Positions 1 through 7,122 of a stretch of DNA of 36,011 nucleotides are shown here, piece by piece. Location of the stretch: contig JBNPEA010000072.1 in the NCBI GenBank assembly GCA_051117315.1, forward strand, positions 1 through 36,011, read 5' to 3'. Position numbers and translations under genes: made by a program. This DNA is from Salinarimonas sp051117315 (GTDB lineage Bacteria > Pseudomonadota > Alphaproteobacteria > Rhizobiales > Beijerinckiaceae). The notes under the pieces were generated by a model that was given only the letters and a program-made list of their open reading frames with translations, searched no databases and was not told where the DNA came from. The stretch's first letter is position 1. The number at the start of each line of letters is the position of its first letter.

Positions 1-489
1 CACCCGCGGGTCGGACAGCGACAGCTGCAGCCCGGTCTCGCCGCCGGTGATCGGCGTGAGCACCGAGTATGCGAGCGCGAAGGACATCTGCGCGAAGGCG
101 AGCGTCAGGATCGAGAAGTAGATGCCCGAGCGGCGCAGCGAGATCCAGCCGACGAGGAGCGAGAACAGGCCGGCGACCACGACAGAGACGAGGATCGCCG
201 GGACGACGTTCATCGTCAGCAGCTTCATCATCCACACGCCGGCATAGGAGCCGGCGCCGAGGAAGGCGGCGTGGCCGAACGACAGGTAGCCCGTGAGGCC
301 GAACAGGATGTTGAAGCCGATGGCGAAGATCCCGAAGATCAGGAAACGCTGCATCAGGTCCGGATAGCCGGCGTTGAACTGGGCGAGGTCCGAATCCACC
401 GGGAAGGGGTTGAGGATGAAGGGCGCGAAGAGCGTCAGCCCCACGACGATCAGGAACAGCGAGGTGTCCTTCTTGTTCAGTCCGAGCAT
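1..489 (-). CDS. livM: LivM-type ABC transporter permease (3' end cut by window)
   Basis: This is the inner-membrane permease of a branched-chain amino acid-type (HAAT) ABC importer, partner of the LivH-like gene just upstream. The 163 visible codons give a hydrophobic N-terminus and then the family signature FNILFGLTGYLSFGHAAFLG, which marks LivM permeases, followed by more membrane segments. The start ATG at 489 lies 6 nt after the livH stop, so the two are translated from one mRNA. The C-terminal half lies outside the window at position 1. The substrate cannot be fixed from sequence: this family also takes up urea, short-chain amides and aromatic acids. The nitrile hydratase operon 12 kb away makes an amide conceivable, but that is only speculation. 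Confidence 0.93.
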   Translation of the reverse strand, partial: MLGLNKKDTSLFLIVVGLTLFAPFILNPFPVDSDLAQFNAGYPDLMQRFLIFGIFAIGFNILFGLTGYLSFGHAAFLGAGSYAGVWMMKLLTMNVVPAILVSVVVAGLFSLLVGWISLRRSGIYFSILTLAFAQMSFALAYSVLTPITGGETGLQLSLSDPRV

Positions 490-495
490 GACGGC

Positions 496-1524
496 CTACT
501 CCATGACGCCCTTGCGACCCAGGAGACCGCGCGGCCGCGTGAGAAGGATGACGATTGCGACGAGGTAGATCACGATCTGGTTGATGCCCGGGACGATGCT
601 CGTGACCTGAGGCATCGAGGCGAAGCTCTCCAGGATACCGAGCAGGAAGCCCGCGAGCACCGCGCCCCCGAGCGAGCCCATGCCGCCGACGACCACCACG
701 ACGAAGGAGAGGACCAGGAAGTCCATGCCCATGTGGTAGTTCGGCGAGTTGATCGGCGCGTACATCACCCCGGCGAGGCCCGCGACCACCGCGGCGATGG
801 CGAACATGATGGTGAAGCGCTTGTCGATGTTGATGCCGAGCAGCCCCACCGTCTCGCGGTCGGCCATGCCGGCGCGCACCACCATGCCGAAGGTGGTGAA
901 TTGCAGGAAGGCGAACACCGCGCCGATGAGGATCGCGGCGAAGACGAAGTAGAGCAGCCGCCAGTAGGGATAGATGATCGATCCGGCATCGAAGCCGACG
1001 AGGACGCCGAAGTCGAGCGAGCCGACCAGCGCCGGCGGCGCCGGGGTCGGGATCGGATTGGCGCCGAAGAAGTACTTGATGATCTCCTGCAGCACGATGG
1101 CGAGGCCGAAGGTCACCAGGATCTGGTCGGCGTGCGGGCGCTTGTAGAAGTAGCGGATCAGCCCCCGCTCCATCGCCAGCCCCAGCGCGATCATGATCGG
1201 GATGGCGAACAGGATGCCCAGCGGCACCGACCATTCGAGGATTGTCTGGCCGATCTCGGGGCCGAACCACTCCTGGACATAGGGCGTCTGGACCTTGAGC
1301 GGGTTGCCGAGGAAGTCCGTTCGCGTCGGGTCGATGGTCTCGTGCGAGATGGCTAGAATGCGCGACAGCGTCACGGCGCAGAAGGCGCCGAGCATGAACA
1401 GCGCCCCGTGGGCGAAGTTCACGACGCCGAGCGTGCCGAAGATGAGCGTCAGCCCGAGCGCGATGAGCGCGTAGGCGGAGCCCTTGTCGAGCCCGTTGAG
1501 GATCTGGAGGATGATCGCGTCCAT
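496..1524 (-). CDS. livH: LivH-type ABC transporter permease
   Basis: A 342-residue permease of the branched-chain amino acid ABC importer family, placed in the inner membrane. The N-terminal stretch ALIALGLTLIFGTLGVVNFA followed by HGALFMLGA is the classic LivH opening, and the protein holds about eight hydrophobic segments. A longer than usual periplasmic loop (about residues 55-95) separates the first membrane pair; some alphaproteobacterial paralogues carry such an insert. It sits between the binding-protein gene upstream and livM 6 nt downstream. No ATPase (livG/livF) is visible; those genes probably follow livM beyond the left edge. Confidence 0.94.
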   Translation of the reverse strand: MDAIILQILNGLDKGSAYALIALGLTLIFGTLGVVNFAHGALFMLGAFCAVTLSRILAISHETIDPTRTDFLGNPLKVQTPYVQEWFGPEIGQTILEWSVPLGILFAIPIMIALGLAMERGLIRYFYKRPHADQILVTFGLAIVLQEIIKYFFGANPIPTPAPPALVGSLDFGVLVGFDAGSIIYPYWRLLYFVFAAILIGAVFAFLQFTTFGMVVRAGMADRETVGLLGINIDKRFTIMFAIAAVVAGLAGVMYAPINSPNYHMGMDFLVLSFVVVVVGGMGSLGGAVLAGFLLGILESFASMPQVTSIVPGINQIVIYLVAIVILLTRPRGLLGRKGVME

Positions 1525-1564
1525 GGAAGCCTTCGTCGCGCGCTGCGGGGCCGCGGGGCGGCAG

Positions 1565-1603
1565 GGCCGGAACGATGTTCCGGCCGCGCCGAGAGGCGCG
1601 GCC
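1565..1603 (-). promoter_or_regulatory. Two overlapping perfect hairpins in the binding-protein/livH spacer
   Basis: Two perfect 9-bp inverted repeats share four bases (1582-1585), so they cannot both form. The first has arms 1565-1573 (ggccggaac) and 1577-1585 with a 3-nt loop. The second has arms 1582-1590 (ggccgcgcc) and 1595-1603 with a gaga loop. They lie after the binding-protein gene and before livH. In such operons a spacer hairpin often protects the upstream mRNA or partly stops transcription, so that binding protein outnumbers permease. There is no U tract, so a strong intrinsic terminator is unlikely. Confidence 0.55.
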
Positions 1604-1629
1604 GGAGGGGATCGACGTCGCTGAGGCGA

Positions 1630-2991
1630 TCAGGCGCCCGGGTTGCAGGAGCCGAGCTCGCCGCCGGCGAACTGCGGGTGATCCGGAGCGTAGGTGACCT
1701 GCTCGGTCGGGGTCACCTCGACGATCTCGACGAGGTCGAACTCGTTCTCCGGATTCTCCTTGCCCTTCACGACGACCACGTCCTTGAAGCACTGGTGGTC
1801 GGCGCCGCGGTAGAGCGTCGGGCCGTTGCCCATCCCGTCGAACTCGAAGTCCTCGAGGGCCGCGACCACCGCGCAGGGATTGAACGACCCGGCGCGCTCG
1901 ACGGCGTCGGCGTAGAGGATCGCCTGGACGTAGCCGGTGTGCGCGGCCTGGCTCGGCGGGAAGCCGTACTTCTCGCCGAAGGAGCGCACGAAGGCGTTGG
2001 TGCCGGAGTACCGCGCGCCGAGGATGTTCTCGAGCTTCCAGTCCCAGTTCTGGGAGCCGAAGATGCCCTGGATGTTGGCGCCGGCGCCCTTGGCCATCAG
2101 CTCGGAGTAGAGCGGCACGACGATCTCGAAGTTCTTGCCGTTCTTCTGCCGCTCGCGCAGGCCGAACTGCACTGCGTTGGTGAGAGAGTTCACCATGTTG
2201 CCGCCGTAGTGCACCAGCACCAGCACGTCGGCGTCCGAGTTCAGGACCGGCGCGATGTAGGAGGAGAAGTCCGTCGCCGCGAGCGGCGTGAGCACGGTCT
2301 CGACCGTGTTCCAGCCGATGGCCTCGGTGGCTTCGCGGTTCGCCTGCTCCGTCGTGTAGCCCCAGTTGTAGTCGGCGGTGAGGTAGTAGGCGTTGCGGTC
2401 GGTGCCGTAGGCGTTCTTCAGCACCGGCGCGAGCGCGGCGCCCGACATGTACGAGTTGAAGAAGTGGCGGAAGCCGTTGGCCTTCCGATCCTTGCCGGTC
2501 GTGTCGTTGGCGTGGGTCAGCCCCGCCATGTAGATCACGCCGGCTTCCTGGCAGAGCCCCTGCACGGCGACCGCGACGCCCGAGGAGGAACCGCCGGTGA
2601 TCATGATCGCGCCGTCCTTCTCGATCATCGAGCGGGCGGAGGCGCGAGCTGCGTCGGACTTCGTCTGCGTGTCGCCGGTGACGTACTCGACCTTCTTGCC
2701 GAGGATGCCGTTGCCCGAGAGCGCCTTGGACGAGAAGGTGTTGAGCATGCCGCCGTCACCCTCGCCGTTGAGGTGCTCGACGGCGAGCTGGTAGGCGCGC
2801 AGCTGGTCGAGCCCCTCGTCGGCGTAGGGGCCGGTCTGCGGTACGTTGAAGCCGAGCGTGACGGTGGAGCCCGTCGGCTCGTTGGTGAAGGCGTTGGCGT
2901 TGCGGATGAACAGGTGCGGCATGGCGAGCCCGGCACCGACGGCGGCGGTGCTCTTCATCAGGCCACGCCGCGAGATAGTCAGCTTTTTCAT
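1630..2991 (-). CDS. Periplasmic substrate-binding protein of the Liv-type ABC importer
   Basis: Type I periplasmic binding protein (Peripla_BP_6/LivK-like fold) that captures substrate for the LivH/LivM permeases downstream. I chose ATG 2991 rather than the ATG at 3027 because a strong GGGAGGA ribosome site lies 5-6 nt before it and the protein then opens MKKLTISRRGLMKS, a twin-arginine-type signal followed by AAVGAGLAMPHL. Export through Tat is therefore likely. The mature part starts near TVTLGFNVPQTGPYADEG, typical of the ligand-binding lobe, and contains MITGGSSSGVAVAVQGL in the place where these proteins bind ligand. At 453 residues it is longer than LivK (~370) and closer to the urea/amide or aromatic-acid binding clades. 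Ligand unknown. Confidence 0.9.
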   Translation of the reverse strand: MKKLTISRRGLMKSTAAVGAGLAMPHLFIRNANAFTNEPTGSTVTLGFNVPQTGPYADEGLDQLRAYQLAVEHLNGEGDGGMLNTFSSKALSGNGILGKKVEYVTGDTQTKSDAARASARSMIEKDGAIMITGGSSSGVAVAVQGLCQEAGVIYMAGLTHANDTTGKDRKANGFRHFFNSYMSGAALAPVLKNAYGTDRNAYYLTADYNWGYTTEQANREATEAIGWNTVETVLTPLAATDFSSYIAPVLNSDADVLVLVHYGGNMVNSLTNAVQFGLRERQKNGKNFEIVVPLYSELMAKGAGANIQGIFGSQNWDWKLENILGARYSGTNAFVRSFGEKYGFPPSQAAHTGYVQAILYADAVERAGSFNPCAVVAALEDFEFDGMGNGPTLYRGADHQCFKDVVVVKGKENPENEFDLVEIVEVTPTEQVTYAPDHPQFAGGELGSCNPGA

Positions 2992-3660
2992 CGAGTCCTC
3001 CCGAGACTTCCGCTCGAAGTGATGCATGCACGCTGGATCGAGCCAGTCTTCTCTTGCGCAGGGAGGACGCTATAGCAGTGTAACGTGCCGTTCTAGAGCC
3101 AATGCGGCTTCATGACACTAGACAATGGTACGACTTCGCTGCGCTGCAGTATTTCATCTTCTGGAGATGCTGCACGCGCGAGGGTGGTCTAAGATATTGA
3201 AGTGCGGACCTTAGGGTAGCGCGAGCCGATGTTCGTCGATGCGCTGCTGCATCGGCGCAGCGTGCGTCGCAGCGAAACGCAGCAATCACGTGTGAATTGA
3301 CGCTCATCGGCCCGCGAGCGCCGTTCGACGATCCGAATCCGGCTATCGCCGTGACGAACAGCCGGCGGCACCGCATCCGCGAGAATGGTTCTCGCGAGTG
3401 GGGAGCGCGCCGGGTCTTCGCGACCGCGGGGTCGGACGTCGATCGAGCAGGCGGTGGAGGCGGCGGGTGGAACGGAGCCTCGCGGTCGTCCGTGGATGCG
3501 GCCGAAGGTCGGCACATGCCGGTGAGCTCAAAGCCGGAGCGCGGAAGGTTCGACGAAGTCGGTGCTTCGCGAGACTGATAATTGTGTGCATTTTGATTTG
3601 CGTTTAACTCCTGGATGTGCGTTCCTTGAGAGGTCGTGACATCTTGCGTGGGGCGCGCGG
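2992..3660. other. Non-coding region upstream of the Liv operon
   Basis: About 670 bp between two divergently read genes. Short ORFs occur on both strands but none shows the strong GC third-position bias of the neighbouring genes or a recognisable domain. The composition is patchy, with AT-richer blocks near 3080-3190 and 3570-3610. The block ending near 3610 (gataat at 3577-3582) probably carries the promoter of the gene at 3661, and the block near 3060-3120 that of the Liv operon, but neither has a convincing -35/-10 pair. The region also contains the hairpin at 3378-3396. Confidence 0.5.
3378..3396. repeat. Perfect 8-bp hairpin in the intergenic region
   Basis: Arms cgcgagaa (3378-3385) and ttctcgcg (3389-3396) enclose a 3-nt loop. 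No run of T follows on either strand, so it is not a classical terminator. It may be part of an untranslated leader or an operator. Confidence 0.4.
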
Positions 3661-4374
3661 ATGGGGAGCTTCACCGCAGAGCGTGTCCGGCTCATTCTGG
3701 ACGAGGTCGATCCGCGGCTCCTCGTCGGAACGGCGCGCGTCACCGTCGACCTGTGCGCCGAGGCTCCCGAGACGGCGCGGCGCGTGCTGGACCCCTTCGC
3801 CGGCGGCAGCATCATCGTCTTCGCCCTGCCGATCAGCGAGATCGCGCTCTGGACATGGTACTCCTCCGGGAACAGACGCTACGTCTTTGCCAATCACATG
3901 CTCGAGCGCGCTGCCGATGCGCTTTCGCGCGCCCTGGCGAGCGCCGGCGCGAGGAACCTCGACCTGGCGCGTGAAGCGGCCGGGCACGTTTCCCTCGTCT
4001 CGCTCGGAGAATGGGCCGGCCTCGGGCGACGCGGCATCAACAACCTGCTCCTCCATCCGGAATTCGGTTCCTGGATTCAGCTTCATGCCGTGATCACGGA
4101 TGCGCGGATCGCCCACGACGGCGCGCCCGTGACCGATCCGTGCATCTCGTGCCTGAGCTGCGTGTCCGCCTGCCCCGCCGAGGCGATCACGACCGAGGAC
4201 TTCTTCGCCGATGCCTGCGTGCGCTACGTGGCCTCGTTCTGGATGCCGCGCTCGCGCGCGCGCGCCCTGTCGCAGAACGCCTACGTGGAGTGCAACGCGT
4301 GCATCGCGTCCTGCCCGATCGGGCGGCTTCCTTCGGGCCTCGACGGCTATGAGGTGATCGATGAGCGCGCTTGA
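3661..4374 (+). CDS. Short QueG-like protein with two 4Fe-4S clusters
   Basis: A 237-residue cytoplasmic iron-sulfur protein related to the core of epoxyqueuosine reductase QueG. Residues 109-145 read like the QueG segment before the clusters (HVSL, then GLGRRGINNLLLHPEFGSW). The first 4Fe-4S site is Cys161-x2-Cys164-x2-Cys167-x3-Cys171-Pro. The second combines Cys186 with Cys211-x2-Cys214-x3-Cys218-Pro, the same interleaved arrangement as QueG. It is much shorter than QueG (~350-380) and has no C-terminal HEAT-like part, so a tRNA role is doubtful; whether a cobalamin pocket remains is unclear. It overlaps the radical SAM gene by 14 bp, so it probably serves that enzyme as electron donor or partner reductase (inference). 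Confidence 0.75.
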   Translation: MGSFTAERVRLILDEVDPRLLVGTARVTVDLCAEAPETARRVLDPFAGGSIIVFALPISEIALWTWYSSGNRRYVFANHMLERAADALSRALASAGARNLDLAREAAGHVSLVSLGEWAGLGRRGINNLLLHPEFGSWIQLHAVITDARIAHDGAPVTDPCISCLSCVSACPAEAITTEDFFADACVRYVASFWMPRSRARALSQNAYVECNACIASCPIGRLPSGLDGYEVIDERA

Positions 4375-5599
4375 GCCGCTGCGAGACGATGCCGCGTACG
4401 TCTTCCACTATCCCCGCAAGTTCCTCTGGGACAAGCCGACGACTCCCGCGCAGGAATGGCGCGACATGGACGTCTACCTGCACGTCCCGTTCTGCCGTGC
4501 CATCTGCACGTATTGCACGTTCGAGCGTCGTGTTCATTCGAAGGCCGGGATGGAGGCCTTCGTCTCCGGGCTGAAGCAGGAGGTCGCGCTCCGCGCCGAC
4601 CGCGACGACTTCACCCGGGCCCGGCTGCGCTCGATCTACATGGGCGGCGGCACCGCCTCTCTGTTGCGCAACGACGTGATCGCGTGGTTTCTCGAGGCCG
4701 TTCGCGCGCTCGTACCCGGCACGGTCGACGCGCTGGAATGCACGCTGGAATGCGAGCCCACCAACAAGCGCCGGTCGGATTACGCGCGGCTGCACGCCGC
4801 CGGCGTGAACCGGGTCTCGATCGGCGCCCAGACCTTCAGCGATCCCATCCTGAAAGCGCTCAACCGCGCCCACAGCGCGGACCAGACGATCAGGACCGTG
4901 GAGGAAGCGCAATCGGCCGGCGTCCCGACGGTACATCTGGATCTGATGTACGGGCTTCCCGGGCAGACGGTCGCGCAGTGGCGCTCCGACCTTCGCACCG
5001 CCGCGTCGCTCGGGGTCGCGCACGTCTCGGCCTACCAGCTGATCGTCTTCGAGAAGGAGATGCTCGACAGGAGCCTGCTCGACGATCCGGAGGCTCGGCT
5101 GCCCGGCCGCGAGGCGCTTCGGGAGATGCGGCAGGCGACCGAGGAGATACTCGCCGGCGCAGGCTACGAGCGCTACAGCCTCACCGAGTGGGGCCGTGAC
5201 GGCGCCCGCTGCACATACGTCATCGGAAACTGGAAGGGGCACGACTACCTGGGCTTCGGTCCCGCCGCCTACAGCCGGAACGGGCGCTGGCTGTGGGAGA
5301 ACGACGTCCTGCTGACCCGCTACGCTCGACGGCTCGCGGCGGGCGAGCTGCCGGTGCGTGCCATCGAGATGACCCGCGAGCAGGAGGCGGCGCGCGACCT
5401 GGCGATGGGATTGTGCCTGTTGCGGGTCGACCTGGACGACATCGACGCCAAGGCCGGCGCTCCTTGTGCGGACGACTTCGCGCCGACGATCGCGCGCCTC
5501 GTGGATCAAGAGCTCCTGTGGGTCGACGGACGGACGATCGGCCTCACCGAGAAGGGTCGGGTCCATGCGACCCACGCCATGCATACGTTCCCGAAATGA
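4361..5599 (+). CDS. HemW/HemN-like radical SAM enzyme
   Basis: A 412-residue radical SAM protein of the coproporphyrinogen dehydrogenase/HemW superfamily. The cluster-binding motif is Cys45-x3-Cys49-x2-Cys52 inside YLHVPFCRAICTYCTF. The SAM-contact glycines follow at 95-98 (GGGT), and later family blocks are RVSIGAQTF, LNRAHSADQ, LDLMYGLPGQT and YLGFGPAAYS. A HemN_C-like winged helix ends the protein. It is not in a haem gene context. It overlaps the QueG-like gene upstream by 14 bp and is followed after 12 nt by an 81-codon gene, so the three form an operon. HemW itself is a haem chaperone, and other relatives (HutW/ChuW type) break down haem. Its operon with a leader-like peptide suggests a peptide or cofactor tailoring role instead (inference). 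Confidence 0.85.
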   Translation: MSALEPLRDDAAYVFHYPRKFLWDKPTTPAQEWRDMDVYLHVPFCRAICTYCTFERRVHSKAGMEAFVSGLKQEVALRADRDDFTRARLRSIYMGGGTASLLRNDVIAWFLEAVRALVPGTVDALECTLECEPTNKRRSDYARLHAAGVNRVSIGAQTFSDPILKALNRAHSADQTIRTVEEAQSAGVPTVHLDLMYGLPGQTVAQWRSDLRTAASLGVAHVSAYQLIVFEKEMLDRSLLDDPEARLPGREALREMRQATEEILAGAGYERYSLTEWGRDGARCTYVIGNWKGHDYLGFGPAAYSRNGRWLWENDVLLTRYARRLAAGELPVRAIEMTREQEAARDLAMGLCLLRVDLDDIDAKAGAPCADDFAPTIARLVDQELLWVDGRTIGLTEKGRVHATHAMHTFPK

Positions 5600-5611
5600 G
5601 GGGGAAAGACC

Positions 5612-5857
5612 ATGATAGCGGCTGCCAAGCTCAAGATCGACTTCGTGATGAAGATCGCCCGGAAGGACCGGCGCTTCATGAACGACCTGACGCGCAACCC
5701 CGTTCGCACCCTGCTCGAGAGCGGCATCGATCTCTCGGCCGGCGAAATCTTCGCCATCGTCGACGTGATCCAGAATACGAAGCTCTCGCCTCTCGCGGCC
5801 ACGCTCGCGGACAGGCAGCAGGTCTGGGAAGAGCTGCAGGAAGAGCAGAAGCTCTGA
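5612..5857 (+). CDS. 81-residue NHLP-like leader/small protein
   Basis: A small cytoplasmic protein with a clear ribosome site (GAGGGGG, 5598-5604, 7 nt before ATG). Residues 12-56 follow the spacing of nitrile-hydratase-like leader peptides (NHLP clan): A-x2-D-x2-F-x3-L, then NP, LLESGIDLS and an acidic-hydrophobic tail ending QNT. The end is a short charged helix (residues 60-81, EELQEEQKL). There is no Cys and no Gly-Gly cleavage site, so a thioether-type or lanthipeptide core is not visible. It is third in the QueG-like/radical SAM operon, and its stop lies 28 nt from the convergent ATP-grasp gene. It may be a precursor peptide, a carrier-like substrate, or a small subunit of the radical SAM enzyme. 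The gene is clear; the family assignment is by eye. Confidence 0.6.
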   Translation: MIAAAKLKIDFVMKIARKDRRFMNDLTRNPVRTLLESGIDLSAGEIFAIVDVIQNTKLSPLAATLADRQQVWEELQEEQKL

Positions 5858-5885
5858 GCGGTCCCGTCGCTTCCGCTCGCGGCCG

Positions 5886-7019
5886 TCAGCTCACGCAGGC
5901 GACGGCGCAGGGGGCCGCGCGGCGGGCGACATAGGTCGTGGAGGCGGCCCGGTACGCCGCGTCGAGCACAGCGGCGTCGCGCGTGAGGTAGGCGTCGAGA
6001 GCCGCGACCATCGCTTCCAGTGTCGTCGACATTCCGTGGAGCGACGCCGTCGCGATCCAGCCCTCGGCGATCGCCGAGGCGAGCGAGAGAACGCGCCCGC
6101 CCGGCGGAAGCCAGGCGGCGCGATGGGACGTTCCGTACAGGCTGACAGCCGCTGCAGCGCGGCGGACGATGCCGCCGGCGAGGCGCCCGCCGACGAAGTA
6201 GAGCCGCAGGTCTGCGGCGTAGGCGTGCCCGCCGGGTCCTCGGATCGCCTTGGGGCGCAGGTACGGCTGGAGCATCAGCCGACCCGACAGGATCATCTGC
6301 TGCAGCCACCCGTCCCGCAGGATGCGCGAGCCGGGCACGAGATAGACCTGCCTCCCGCGCGCCCCGCGCTCCGCCTTCGCGACGAAGAGATCGTCGTCGC
6401 CTCGATGCCGATCTCGAAAGCCGGCGAGCGACGCGGCGTCGGCCCCGGTGAAGGTCGGTATCTGGCGATCTCCGAAACCGAGAGCCTCAAGCACCGCGGC
6501 CGAGCGCCGCTTCGACAGGCACAGCTCGCGCACCGCATGCGCGTTGACGACGAGCAGGCGCGACGCATCCCCGGGAAACGGCAGCGTTCCGCGCCGGAAG
6601 ACGGCGCCCGGCCTCGCCGCGCCGAGGCTGGCGAGGTCCGCCGCGGTCGCGAACCGAGCGGGGGCTCCGTGCGCACGAACCGCGACGAACAGGGCATTGA
6701 ACTGGTCGAGGGTCTCCAGCGCGTTCGGATCGGCATCGCCGAGGGCGCGCGCACGTCCGGCGCGCGACGCCCCCTCGATCGCGAAGCGGTCCGGGAGCTG
6801 GAGCAGGACCGGGCCGTCACCGGCGGCCGATGCGAGGAGCGCGGCGACGGCGTCGAGCGCGCTCGCACTCGGCTCGGCGGGCAGCTCCGCGATCGACAGC
6901 CCGCCCGGCTGATCGTTCAGCTCGACGACGCGCCACGTGTCGTCTTCGGCGACGACGATGTCCACCGCGACGAGATGCAGATGCGTGGAGGCCGGCGATC
7001 TCGGCTCTGCCGACCCCAT
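5886..7019 (-). CDS. ATP-grasp-type ligase with unusual motif order
   Basis: A protein of about 377 residues with ATP-grasp features. Residues 166-190 look like the start of such a domain (VREL, then a Lys and IPTF). Lys215 in FVAKAERGARGRQVYLV fits the ATP-binding lysine with a glycine-rich loop, Gln251-Pro-Tyr-Leu fits the hinge, and D270-L-R-L-Y-F-V-G-G with Arg286 fits the palm. The usual C-terminal metal motif is absent there. Instead a D-x12-ExN motif (Asp20, Glu33, Asn35 in VVELNDQPGG) stands at the N-terminus. The protein is either circularly permuted or the fused remains of two domains. I took ATG 7019 because the 7091 start falls inside a hairpin and adds no plausible sequence. It converges on the radical SAM operon. 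Substrate unknown. Confidence 0.65.
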   Translation of the reverse strand: MGSAEPRSPASTHLHLVAVDIVVAEDDTWRVVELNDQPGGLSIAELPAEPSASALDAVAALLASAAGDGPVLLQLPDRFAIEGASRAGRARALGDADPNALETLDQFNALFVAVRAHGAPARFATAADLASLGAARPGAVFRRGTLPFPGDASRLLVVNAHAVRELCLSKRRSAAVLEALGFGDRQIPTFTGADAASLAGFRDRHRGDDDLFVAKAERGARGRQVYLVPGSRILRDGWLQQMILSGRLMLQPYLRPKAIRGPGGHAYAADLRLYFVGGRLAGGIVRRAAAAVSLYGTSHRAAWLPPGGRVLSLASAIAEGWIATASLHGMSTTLEAMVAALDAYLTRDAAVLDAAYRAASTTYVARRAAPCAVACVS

Positions 7020-7077
7020 TCTGCGCCCCCCGGCCGACGTTCTCCGACTCCTGCCGTCATTCCACGTCGCCGATCGC

Positions 7078-7112
7078 CCACGGTCAAGCATCGTGCCGTC
7101 GCATGACCGTGG
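7078..7112 (-). terminator. 9-bp inverted repeat downstream of the oxidoreductase gene
   Basis: Perfect arms ccacggtca (7078-7086) and tgaccgtgg (7104-7112) with a 17-nt loop, starting 10 nt after the stop of the oxidoreductase read on the minus strand. No U tract follows. It probably marks the 3' end of that mRNA and separates it from the ATP-grasp gene. Confidence 0.45.
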
Positions 7113-7122
7113 CGCGTCCGCT

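Noticed and set aside
3110..3607. Several short ORFs between the Liv operon and the QueG-like gene
   Set aside because: They overlap on both strands, are rich in Arg, Ser and Pro, lack the GC third-position bias of neighbours and have no convincing ribosome site.
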